From Candidatus Sulfotelmatobacter sp. (GTDB lineage: Bacteria; Acidobacteriota; Terriglobia; Terriglobales; Acidobacteriaceae): a stretch of DNA of 14,893 bases. Where the stretch lies: positions 1 to 14,893 of the forward strand of contig JASICF010000191.1 of NCBI GenBank assembly GCA_030044775.1, read 5' to 3'. This document shows, piece by piece, positions 1 through 6,890 of the stretch (position 1 is its first letter; each line of letters opens with the position of its first letter). The translations under genes and the position numbers were made by a program. Under the pieces are notes generated by a model that made no database searches, was not told where the DNA came from, and saw only the letters and a program-made list of their open reading frames with translations.

Positions 1-109
1 CGTAGCGCGCATACAGGACACCGCCGTCTTTTGTGCAAACGGTTTGCGGACGGTCGGCGGGATAATGCTCGCTGCAGCGAGTACATTCAAGGTGAGTGGG
101 GCGCGGCAC
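1..109 (-). CDS. thrC: Threonine synthase-like protein, N-terminal fragment (cut by window edge)
   Basis: Reading the minus strand from a GTG at 109-107 gives 36 open codons to the window edge. The translation contains HLECTRCSEHYPADRPQTVC followed by TKDGGVLYARY. This resembles the N-terminal zinc-ribbon-like segment of bacterial threonine synthases, the PLP enzymes that convert O-phosphohomoserine to threonine in the cytosol: a CxxC pair, then a C-x2-C-G-G-like turn and a YDL-type ending. Here the fourth Cys position is Asp (CTKDGG), so the metal site may be incomplete. An in-frame TAG at 121-119 limits the start, and GTG at 109 is the only ordinary start codon after it. No good Shine-Dalgarno is visible. 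The gene lies 67 bp downstream of the membrane-protein gene on the same strand. Only about 36 residues are available, so another zinc-ribbon protein is possible. Confidence 0.6.
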   Translation of the reverse strand, partial: MPRPTHLECTRCSEHYPADRPQTVCTKDGGVLYARY

Positions 110-176
110 GCAGAAAGTCTAACAGGCAGAGCCGGAAGGTAGTACAGGTCAGCGAATGGCTATAGTGATGTAGCAG

Positions 177-1841
177 TTATTGCTGTCCGACGACAGCTGC
201 CGGCAGGAAAACGATCGCGACTTCGTCCCGGTAAACCGCGTGCCAGCCGGTGCCCTCAGCCAGAATGTTGGCCAGGGCTGAGTTTGTTGGAATGACCAGA
301 CAATGGGCGGGATACAGCCGCAGAAAATCTTCCCAGCCTGGCTCGACGTGCACGGTTTTCAAATAGGAGCGCAGGAACGACTCTCCGTAAAAATCGTGGC
401 GATCGTCCAGGACGACCTTCGATTGCGGATAGAGGCGATAGATAAGATAACCGCCCCAGCTGTCGGGGGAAAAAACTGGGCCTGGCAAATTCTCTTTCTC
501 GATGTAGTTCACGGCCGCGACCGGAAAGCGCTTGGGATTGAATTGCGCGTCGATCATGGTCTCGGCTCCGAGTTTTCCGTGGTGCGCGACAATCCAGCAG
601 GCGAAGGCAACTACTACGACGGGCCAAAGATAGCCGCGCAAACTTAATTCGATGGTTTGCATTCGGCGAGGAAAACCCGCCCAGTTGAGATTGCCGGGTT
701 GTTCGCCGCGCTTTGCAAGGTGCGCGATTTTTTGCGACAGGCGTGGTCCGATTATGAGAATCAACAAGAGCGATGAGATGGGAATATTCCGCGAGGAATA
801 CAATCCCGAGTAGACGGCAAAGAGCACGATAAGTCCATAACTCACATTGATCTTTCGCAACTCGGCGCCGGCGGTCGCCAAAGCCACAAGCGTGAGCAGC
901 AGTAAAAACGCGAAACATTTCTGCGCGACAAAGTGGAAGTTGGGCGATTGAAATTCGTCGATGTGATCCATCAGAAAGCGATTGGAAAGATAGCCGTAGA
1001 TGTGCGTGTAGAGGTGGAAGCCATAGGGGTTTATGAGCGTTACGGCGCCGCTGACGACGCCGACGAAGGTCATTTCCTTCAGGCGGCCGAAGGCGCGAGT
1101 CTTCAGTAGTCGTTCGTCGAAGCGATCGCTCCCGGCTCTGAGCCACTGCCACAGGGCGCTTAGCCAAAAACTCGCGAGAAGCACAAACCCGATCAGAAAT
1201 CCGCCGTGCAGGTTCACCCAAAACAGCATGGTGACGGGCAAAAGCCATAGAGAGACTCGGCTCGAGCTCATATCTGCAGGCTCCGATTTGCCCAAGCCAG
1301 CAACCGAACAGCCTTCCCACGAATCCTGGACGGCAAACCAGAAGAAGGTAAACAGCCAACTCATCACGTGCGGGCGGGCGAAAAAATGGATCATCGACGC
1401 ACACACCGCCAGCAGCACAAGAAAGAGCGCCAGCAAAACATTGGTTTGATGGCGTTCCAGCCGCCGGAACACGAGCCAGAAAGTCAGAGCAATAACGAAG
1501 GCTGCGAAGACCACTACGCCGTTCAATCCGGTAAGGCTCGCCGATGTTCCGGCAATCACATCGAACAGCCACTCCCACGCGAACCAGGGATGGCCGTTCA
1601 TGCTGGAGGAGAAAGGATCGAAATGCGGAATGCGGTGCGTTGAAAGAATCGCCTGGCCGGTGCGAATGTGCCAGCCGATCCCCGCATCGCCTAACAAACG
1701 CGAAGAAAGATTCGTGAAGACAAGCAGGCAGAACAGGACCAGGAAAAACAAGTCGCTGCAAGAAGGCAACACCCACCGAATCCACGCCGGGCGCAGATCC
1801 CCCTTGGCAATTTTCGCCTGACTTGTTGAACCGCTTGCCAT
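177..1841 (-). CDS. Polytopic inner-membrane protein with C-terminal soluble domain (GT-C-like, function unknown)
   Basis: This is a 554-residue protein from the ATG at 1841. The same frame extends to a TTG at 1889, but that start would overlap the divergent NADH dehydrogenase gene. About ten hydrophobic segments fill the first 430 residues, beginning with SDLFFLVLFCLLVF. The first periplasmic-type loop carries a GDAGIGWHIRTG motif followed by PHFDPFS, reminiscent of the acidic first-loop motif of GT-C fold glycosyltransferases (PMT/ArnT-like). The last ~110 residues are soluble and contain SPDSWGGYLIYRLYP and VVLDDRHDFYGE, a tail I associate with uncharacterised acidobacterial membrane proteins. 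I infer a possible role in transfer of lipid-linked sugars or in envelope assembly, but no catalytic residue can be confirmed. A longer-looking open frame on the same strand (256-1977) is arginine-rich and lacks membrane segments, so it is a shadow. Confidence 0.8.
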   Translation of the reverse strand: MASGSTSQAKIAKGDLRPAWIRWVLPSCSDLFFLVLFCLLVFTNLSSRLLGDAGIGWHIRTGQAILSTHRIPHFDPFSSSMNGHPWFAWEWLFDVIAGTSASLTGLNGVVVFAAFVIALTFWLVFRRLERHQTNVLLALFLVLLAVCASMIHFFARPHVMSWLFTFFWFAVQDSWEGCSVAGLGKSEPADMSSSRVSLWLLPVTMLFWVNLHGGFLIGFVLLASFWLSALWQWLRAGSDRFDERLLKTRAFGRLKEMTFVGVVSGAVTLINPYGFHLYTHIYGYLSNRFLMDHIDEFQSPNFHFVAQKCFAFLLLLTLVALATAGAELRKINVSYGLIVLFAVYSGLYSSRNIPISSLLLILIIGPRLSQKIAHLAKRGEQPGNLNWAGFPRRMQTIELSLRGYLWPVVVVAFACWIVAHHGKLGAETMIDAQFNPKRFPVAAVNYIEKENLPGPVFSPDSWGGYLIYRLYPQSKVVLDDRHDFYGESFLRSYLKTVHVEPGWEDFLRLYPAHCLVIPTNSALANILAEGTGWHAVYRDEVAIVFLPAAVVGQQ

Positions 1842-1867
1842 CGGGCTGAATCTTATAGAGTAGGCTG

Positions 1868-3250
1868 ATGAACGGCAAGGCTGAAGCAAACGCGGCGCAT
1901 CGCGTGGTGATTGTGGGAGCCGGATTCGGCGGACTGAGTGCGGCCGAGTCGCTCGCGCGGTCGGCTGCGCAAATCACGATAATTGACCGCAGAAATCATC
2001 ATACGTTTCAGCCATTGCTCTACCAGGTCGCCACGGCCGGACTTTCGCCAGGGGAAATTACAGCGCCGATTCGCGCGATTTTAGGCCGGCACAAGAACGT
2101 CGAAGTGCTCATGGCCGAAATTACAGAGGTCGACCTGGAGAGGCATGTGGTACAGGCTGCCGACCTTGAGGTTCCCTACGATTCGTTAATTGTGGCGGCA
2201 GGCGCCAGCCACGCGTATTTCGGTCATAACGAATGGGAGGAATTTGCGCCTGGCCTTAAGAATATTGAGGATGCTCTCGAGATTCGCCGGCGCATCCTGC
2301 TGGCCTTCGAACTTGCCGAGCGCCAGGCTTCCACGGGAGAACATCTCGAGCCTCTGAACTTCGTAGTGGTCGGTGGTGGACCAACGGGAGTGGAACTGGC
2401 GGGCACTCTGGCCGAAATCTGCCGCCACTCGCTGGCCGGAGAGTTTCGCGCGATCGATCCCGCGCGCGCCCGCATTCATTTGATTGAAGGCGGCCCGAAT
2501 GTGCTGCCCACCTATCCGCCCGATCTTTCCCGCAGCGCGCGGGAGCAACTGCAGCGGCTTGGGGTTGAGGTGCTCACCTCATCGATGGTGTCGAAGGTCG
2601 AAGCGGGCGCCATTTATATTGGCGAAAAGCGAATGGAAGCCGCGGTTATTTTGTGGGCTGCCGGAGTTTCGGCCTCGCCGCTCGGTAAGAAGCTGGGCTT
2701 GCCGACGGACCGCGCAGGGCGCGTGCTGGTCAACTCCGATCTGAGCATACCGAATCATCCCGAAGTTTTCGTGATCGGAGATCTTGCTTCCTTGAAAGAT
2801 GCCCGCGGAAATCCGCTTCCCGGCGTCGCCCCGGTTGCCATCCAGCAAGGGCGATTCGTGGCGAAGATCATCCGCCACGAGCTCACCCGGGGAATGCAAA
2901 GGACCCCCAGCGCAAATGGGCGGGAGCCTTCACGCCCTGTCTTCCGCTATCACGATAAAGGAAATCTCGCAACCATCGGCCGCGCCGCGGCCGTTGCGGA
3001 AATCGGAAGATTTCATATCTCAGGATATTTCGCCTGGCTGACCTGGCTCTTCGTTCATATTTTCTTTCTAATCGGTTTTCGCAACCGCATTCTGGTTCTG
3101 ATTCAATGGGCTGCGTCGTATCTCACCTTTGAGCGCGGCGCCAGGCTAATCACCGGCAGCACGAATCTTCCCGGCTGGCACGGCTTACGTCGGGAAGTCT
3201 CCGAGGCACAGGCAAGCCGGCAAGAAATATCCGCGGCCGCAAGAAAATAG
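1868..3250 (+). CDS. ndh: Type II NADH dehydrogenase (NDH-2)
   Basis: This 460-residue protein is a membrane-peripheral flavoenzyme that transfers electrons from NADH to quinone without pumping protons. An FAD-binding Rossmann motif (VVIVGAGFGG) sits near residues 13-22, and a second dinucleotide motif for NADH (VVVGGGPTGVELAG) near 166-179. FVIGDLA (301-307) is the second FAD contact, followed by APVAIQQG (321-328), which matches the conserved AQxAxQ-type region near the quinone site. The hydrophobic, amphipathic C-terminus (about 387-420) fits the membrane-anchoring helices of NDH-2. Length is normal for the family (about 400-460). ATG 1868 is preceded by a weak GAGTAGG. The gene starts 26 bp from the divergent membrane-protein gene, and the NfeD gene follows after 33 bp on the same strand, so co-transcription with it is likely. 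Confidence 0.93.
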   Translation: MNGKAEANAAHRVVIVGAGFGGLSAAESLARSAAQITIIDRRNHHTFQPLLYQVATAGLSPGEITAPIRAILGRHKNVEVLMAEITEVDLERHVVQAADLEVPYDSLIVAAGASHAYFGHNEWEEFAPGLKNIEDALEIRRRILLAFELAERQASTGEHLEPLNFVVVGGGPTGVELAGTLAEICRHSLAGEFRAIDPARARIHLIEGGPNVLPTYPPDLSRSAREQLQRLGVEVLTSSMVSKVEAGAIYIGEKRMEAAVILWAAGVSASPLGKKLGLPTDRAGRVLVNSDLSIPNHPEVFVIGDLASLKDARGNPLPGVAPVAIQQGRFVAKIIRHELTRGMQRTPSANGREPSRPVFRYHDKGNLATIGRAAAVAEIGRFHISGYFAWLTWLFVHIFFLIGFRNRILVLIQWAASYLTFERGARLITGSTNLPGWHGLRREVSEAQASRQEISAAARK

Positions 3251-3283
3251 AGCGACAATATTGCTGAAGGCCACGTCAAGGTC

Positions 3284-4594
3284 ATGAAGAGCAAGCTTTC
3301 GCGCATCGTCTTTGCCGCGCTGGCAACGTTTTTGCTTCCCAGCGCCTCTTTCGCCGAGGTGCTGAAAATCGTAGTGGATGATACGATCCAGCCGATCAGC
3401 GAAGAATACATTGCGAGAGGAGTCGCAGAAGCCGCTCGCCGCAACGATCAGGCATTGCTGATCCAGATGAATACACCTGGAGGCTTGGTCGATTCGACGC
3501 GCGCCATCATCGAGCAAATCACCAATTCGAGTGTGCCCGTGATTATTTACGTCTCACCCAGCGGAAGTCGCGCAGCCTCGGCGGGATTTTTCATTCTGGA
3601 GTCGTCCGATATTGCCGCCATGGCGCCGGGTACAAACACGGGAGCCGCGCATCCCGTTGTCCTCGGCGGTGGCAACATGGACGATGTGATGAAGGAAAAG
3701 ATCGAAAACGATGCCGCCGCACTCATGCGTTCAGTGGCGGCACGGCGCGGCCGAAACGTAGCGATCGCGGAAAGCACGGTTCGGCAATCGAAATCCTTCA
3801 CCGAGCAGGAAGCGCGTTCGCAGCATCTGATCGACTACGTCGCCTCCAGCCAGGAAGACCTTTTCGCGCAGATGAAAGGCAAATCATTTAAGCGGTTCAA
3901 CGGGCAGGAAGTGACGCTCGATCTTGTCGGGCAGCCTGTGGTGCCTTTCGGAATGACGCTGAAAGAACAGATTTTGAATTACCTGATGGATCCAAACGTC
4001 GCGTTTATTCTGCTCGCCATCGGCGCACTCGCCCTCTACGCCGAATTTACCCATCCAGGAGCGGTGATACCGGGAACTGTCGGGGTTGTCTTCATTTTGG
4101 TTGCGGCTTTTGCTCTCAATCTTCTGCCGACCCGCTTTGCCGCGCTGGTGCTGATTTTAGGAGCATTTGCCCTGTTCGCCGCCGAGGCAAAGTTCGCCAC
4201 CCACGGAGTGCTCACCATCGGTGGAATTGTGCTGCTGACCCTCGGCGGATTACTCCTGGTGGATGCGCCGATTCCACAAATGCGCGTCCACCTGATAACC
4301 GCGCTGAGCGTGAGCATCCCGCTGGGTGCGATCACGGCGTTTCTCATGGGAATCGCACTCAAGGCTCACCGCAATAAGCTGGTTTCCGGGTCCCAGGGGA
4401 TGATTGGGGAAGTGGCGGTGGCCCAAACTAATTTGTTGCCTCGCGGCAAGGTATTCGTCCACGGCGAGATTTGGGACGCGGTTTCTTCCTCCGATGTTTC
4501 CGCCGGTCAGGCGGTCGTCGTCGCCAGGGTTGACGGTTTGCTTCTTCGCGTGGAACCGCTCACTGTACCGAAGCCTTCTCCCGCGATTCTGTAA
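3284..4594 (+). CDS. NfeD-family membrane-bound ClpP-class serine protease
   Basis: This is a 436-residue long-form NfeD protein. A Sec-type signal (about residues 1-24, ending SASFAE) leads into a ClpP/SppA-like protease domain (about 25-210). NTPGGLVDS (63-71) forms the usual oxyanion-region loop. Ser99 in SRAASAG aligns with the catalytic Ser of archaeal PH1510 (1510-N), and Lys139 in KEKIENDAA is the likely general base of the Ser-Lys dyad. At least four hydrophobic segments follow (about 245-365, starting NVAFILLAIGALALY), then a small C-terminal OB-fold (about 375-430, with GMIGEVAVA and GEIWDA), the NfeD soluble domain. Known members cleave hydrophobic stretches of membrane proteins, including the C-terminus of partner stomatins. 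A slipin gene lies immediately downstream, the classic partnership. No strong Shine-Dalgarno precedes the ATG. Confidence 0.93.
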   Translation: MKSKLSRIVFAALATFLLPSASFAEVLKIVVDDTIQPISEEYIARGVAEAARRNDQALLIQMNTPGGLVDSTRAIIEQITNSSVPVIIYVSPSGSRAASAGFFILESSDIAAMAPGTNTGAAHPVVLGGGNMDDVMKEKIENDAAALMRSVAARRGRNVAIAESTVRQSKSFTEQEARSQHLIDYVASSQEDLFAQMKGKSFKRFNGQEVTLDLVGQPVVPFGMTLKEQILNYLMDPNVAFILLAIGALALYAEFTHPGAVIPGTVGVVFILVAAFALNLLPTRFAALVLILGAFALFAAEAKFATHGVLTIGGIVLLTLGGLLLVDAPIPQMRVHLITALSVSIPLGAITAFLMGIALKAHRNKLVSGSQGMIGEVAVAQTNLLPRGKVFVHGEIWDAVSSSDVSAGQAVVVARVDGLLLRVEPLTVPKPSPAIL

Positions 4595-4656
4595 CCCGCA
4601 CCATCGCAAGTAACCACCGCCGATGCGAATTCCGCGTCAGGACTGTCTGGTTGCGT

Positions 4657-4662
4657 TACAAT
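4657..4662 (+). promoter_or_regulatory. Possible -10 element for the slipin gene
   Basis: The 134-bp gap between the NfeD and slipin genes contains TACAAT, one mismatch from the sigma-70 -10 consensus. No convincing -35 hexamer lies 16-18 bp upstream (GCGTCA at 4634-4639 is poor). If used, transcription would begin near 4669, leaving a leader of about 60 nt before the ATG at 4729. That would also exclude the upstream in-frame TTG at 4651 as the start. The call rests on a single hexamer. Confidence 0.25.
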
Positions 4663-4728
4663 CCGCCTCAGAAGCAGAAGACCTCAAAGAACTGCGGAAG
4701 TGGAGAGCGGCAGAGGAGCCAGAGCGAT

Positions 4729-5535
4729 ATGCTACCGTTTGAGTTTGGCTTTACCAGTGTCGTTGTCATCATCGTCATCCTCTACCTGCTGAGCTCCATC
4801 AAAATTCTTGCGGAATATGAGCGGGGAGTAATTTTTCGCCTGGGACGCCTGTTGCCGACGGCCAAGGGCCCCGGCGTAATCCTGGTTTTTGCGCCAATCG
4901 ACCGCATGGTTCGAGTCTCGCTGCGCCAGGAGGCGCTGGAAGTCCCGCCGCAAGACATCATCACGCGGGATAACGTCACGTTGAAAGTAAATGCCGTCAT
5001 TTTTCTGCGGGTGATCGACGCCAACAAGGCCGTGTATGAAGTTTCGAATTACGTTTACCAGACTTCACAGTTTGCGCAAACCACTTTGCGGTCGGTGCTG
5101 GGCGAACAGGAACTGGATGAACTTCTCGCGCACCGGGAAAAAATCAACCTGCGGCTGCAGGGCATTCTCGACCAGCACACTTCGCCTTGGGGCGTGAAAG
5201 TGACAAATGTCGAGGTGAAGCAGGTCGATCTGCCGGAGTCGATGTTGCGCGCGATGGCGAAGCAGGCGGAAGCGGAGCGCGAGAAGCGCTCGAAGATTAT
5301 CCACGCCGAGGGCGAATTTTCCGCGGCGCAGCGACTCGTGGACGCTTCCCGTTTATTGGCTACCGAGCCGGTCAGCGTCCAGTTGCGGTATCTGCAGACT
5401 CTGACCGAGATTGGCGTCGAGAAGAATACGACCGTGATCTTTCCAGTGCCAGTGGATTTTTTCTCCGGCCTGCAGAAGATGATGGACAAAGGCAATAACG
5501 AGCGGGCACCGGCTCCTGCTGCAAGAACCGCTTAG
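4729..5535 (+). CDS. Slipin (SPFH/band 7, stomatin-like membrane protein)
   Basis: This is a 268-residue protein. Residues 8-26 form one N-terminal membrane segment (FTSVVVIIVILYLLSSIKI). The SPFH/band 7 domain follows, with the characteristic EYERGVIFRLGRL and KGPGVILVFAPIDRMVRV, then PPQDIITRDNVTLKVNAVIF. A helical, charged stretch (AMAKQAEAEREKRSKIIHAE) fits the coiled coil that drives ring oligomerisation. Slipins form membrane microdomain scaffolds and pair with NfeD proteases, which cleave a hydrophobic C-terminal stretch; the late segment TTVIFPVPVDFF is a candidate site. I chose ATG 4729 over the in-frame TTG at 4651 because GAGGAG (4713-4718) lies 10 bp upstream and the extra 26 residues are polar and unlike the family. 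The NfeD gene is 134 bp upstream on the same strand. Confidence 0.93.
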   Translation: MLPFEFGFTSVVVIIVILYLLSSIKILAEYERGVIFRLGRLLPTAKGPGVILVFAPIDRMVRVSLRQEALEVPPQDIITRDNVTLKVNAVIFLRVIDANKAVYEVSNYVYQTSQFAQTTLRSVLGEQELDELLAHREKINLRLQGILDQHTSPWGVKVTNVEVKQVDLPESMLRAMAKQAEAEREKRSKIIHAEGEFSAAQRLVDASRLLATEPVSVQLRYLQTLTEIGVEKNTTVIFPVPVDFFSGLQKMMDKGNNERAPAPAARTA

Positions 5536-5615
5536 ATTTCCCGACGCACGGAGCGCGGTGGCGCTGCGAAGCTGGCTTTAATCACCAGAGTTGCATTTGA
5601 GCCTAGAGGTACATA

Positions 5616-6296
5616 GTGGCCATGGATTCTTCACAAGACACTGAAATAACGCTTGGAACGGCGAAACTGCTGGCGTTGTTTTTCGGTCTGGTAATGATCT
5701 GCGCGTTATTCTTCGCGCTGGGATACACGCTGGGACGCAAATCGGATGTAGGGCTAGCGGCAAGTGCGGCCATTCCCGTGCAAAGTCCGGCTGGCACGTT
5801 GAAGCCGGCGACTTCCGGAACTCCGGCCTCTCCACAGCCGATGACGTTTTACAAAGCGGTTGAGCAAAAGGATGCGAATGCGCAGCTGACCCCGGCCGCG
5901 GCGTCGACCTCCACGCCTGCGCTCGCGGCCGCGACGACAGCGGCTCAGGCTACGCCTTCCGCGGCCGACGGCGCCGCTGCCCCGCCGTCCGCCACGCCCG
6001 CGGCCTCTGCAAACGCACAACCCGCGAACCAGCAGAACGCCAATCCGCCCGATCCCCTCGCGGCGATTCCCGCCGGAGGTTATTTTGTGCAGGTTGCCGC
6101 GGTCAGCAAACAAGAAGACGCGCAGGCGCTGGTAGATGCGTTGAAGGCGAAGCAATATCCCGCATTTGTCGCCGCGAGCGCTTCAACTGATAAATTGTTT
6201 CGTGTGCAGATGGGTCCATTCAACGATATAAAAGAGGCGGAAGACATGCGCACCCGGCTCATTAACGACGGTTATAACCCCATCCTGAAGAAGTGA
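5616..6296 (+). CDS. SPOR-domain protein, single-pass inner membrane
   Basis: This 226-residue protein has a short cytoplasmic N-terminus, one membrane helix (about residues 16-38, KLLALFFGLVMICALFFALG), a low-complexity Ala/Pro/Thr linker (about 85-150) and a C-terminal SPOR domain (about 154-226, beginning GGYFVQVAAVSKQEDA and containing FRVQMGPFNDIKEAE). SPOR domains bind peptidoglycan stripped of stem peptides, so such proteins gather at the division septum, as FtsN and DedD do. This topology and length resemble the FtsN/DedD group, but no FtsN-type essential helix can be identified. Translation may start at GTG 5616 (AGAGG at 5605-5609, 6 bp away) or ATG 5622 two codons later. It follows the slipin gene by 80 bp and precedes the GAF gene by 25 bp, which suggests an operon. 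The Ala-rich linker is strongly GC-biased but shows no sign of transfer. Confidence 0.9.
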   Translation: MAMDSSQDTEITLGTAKLLALFFGLVMICALFFALGYTLGRKSDVGLAASAAIPVQSPAGTLKPATSGTPASPQPMTFYKAVEQKDANAQLTPAAASTSTPALAAATTAAQATPSAADGAAAPPSATPAASANAQPANQQNANPPDPLAAIPAGGYFVQVAAVSKQEDAQALVDALKAKQYPAFVAASASTDKLFRVQMGPFNDIKEAEDMRTRLINDGYNPILKK

Positions 6297-6321
6297 GCGC
6301 CATTCCCGGTCCAGCCTCGAT

Positions 6322-6792
6322 ATGACACTTTCACATCCCGACTTGCTTGCGGCACTTGAAGACTTCGCCAAAACCGCGCCCACAGCCGATTTGCTGATGG
6401 ATGGGATGGCCAAGCGCCTGCACGAAAACATGACGCGTTATAACTGGGTGGGCTTCTATCTCGTGGATGAGGCGAACCCGGATATCCTGCTCATCGGCCC
6501 CTTCGTCGGCAGCTTTACTCCGAATGCCCGCATCCCGCTCAATCAGGGGCTTTGCGGCGCGGCTGCGAGAACCGGAGAAACGGTTGTGGTCAACGACGTC
6601 TCGAAGGATCCCCGCTATCTTGCCGGCTCGCCATTGGTGAAGTGCGAAATCGTCGTGCCCATCATGTTGAAGGGTAAGCTCGCCGCTGAACTCGACGTGG
6701 AAAGCTATTTCACCAACACATTTCCTAAGCCGGAGCAGGACTTTGTTGAAGCCTGCGCCAGGATTGTAAGAAGTTATCTTGAGCGAAGGTGA
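6322..6792 (+). CDS. GAF-domain protein related to free methionine-(R)-sulfoxide reductase, catalytic Cys not conserved
   Basis: This 156-residue protein is a single GAF domain. NWVGFYLVD (41-49), GPFVG (59-63), IPLNQGLCG (71-79), ETVVVNDV (86-93), EIVVPIMLKGKLAAELDVES (109-128) and the ending PEQDFVEACA match the fRMsr (MsrC-type) GAF family, which reduces free Met-R-sulfoxide in the cytosol using three cysteines. By my alignment to E. coli fRMsr, Cys94 is kept as Cys78 (GLCG), Cys84 is replaced by Asn68, and catalytic Cys118 by Gly102. A different Cys (108) sits six residues after that position, in KCEIV. The protein may therefore use rearranged cysteines or bind a ligand as a sensor. Length matches the family. 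The gene is 25 bp after the SPOR gene, and no clear Shine-Dalgarno precedes the ATG. Confidence 0.85.
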   Translation: MTLSHPDLLAALEDFAKTAPTADLLMDGMAKRLHENMTRYNWVGFYLVDEANPDILLIGPFVGSFTPNARIPLNQGLCGAAARTGETVVVNDVSKDPRYLAGSPLVKCEIVVPIMLKGKLAAELDVESYFTNTFPKPEQDFVEACARIVRSYLERR

Positions 6793-6890
6793 CGACGCCG
6801 CTTGTTGAGGATGCGCACCGGGCAAGGCAAGATAGCAAACGCCGTTCCCGACGAAATCGGCATTCCATTCACGACGGAGAGCTTTGAGAG

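Noticed and set aside
68..81. Perfect 14-bp palindrome CTCGCTGCAGCGAG
   Set aside because: It lies inside the thrC-like coding fragment and encodes ordinary residues there. A single palindrome without a second copy or promoter context is not enough to call an operator.
256..1977. 573-codon open frame on the minus strand overlapping the membrane-protein gene
   Set aside because: The translation is Arg/Ser/Pro-rich with no recognisable domain and crosses the ndh start. The other frame has ordered membrane segments and a family-like tail.
3256..3263. CAATATTG palindrome between ndh and the NfeD gene
   Set aside because: An 8-bp AT-rich palindrome is expected by chance at this scale and has no partner sites.
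4651..4728. TTG start giving the slipin 26 extra N-terminal residues
   Set aside because: The extension is polar, unlike the family, and overlaps a possible -10 element. ATG 4729 has GAGGAG at good spacing.
5591..5615. TTGCAT and TACATA as a promoter for the SPOR gene
   Set aside because: The spacer is only 13 bp, and the second hexamer abuts the GTG start.
6793..6890. 98-bp gap before the Tat oxidoreductase gene, checked for a promoter or small gene
   Set aside because: I saw no convincing -35/-10 pair, hairpin with T tract or small open frame with a ribosome site beyond the GGAGA that serves the next gene.
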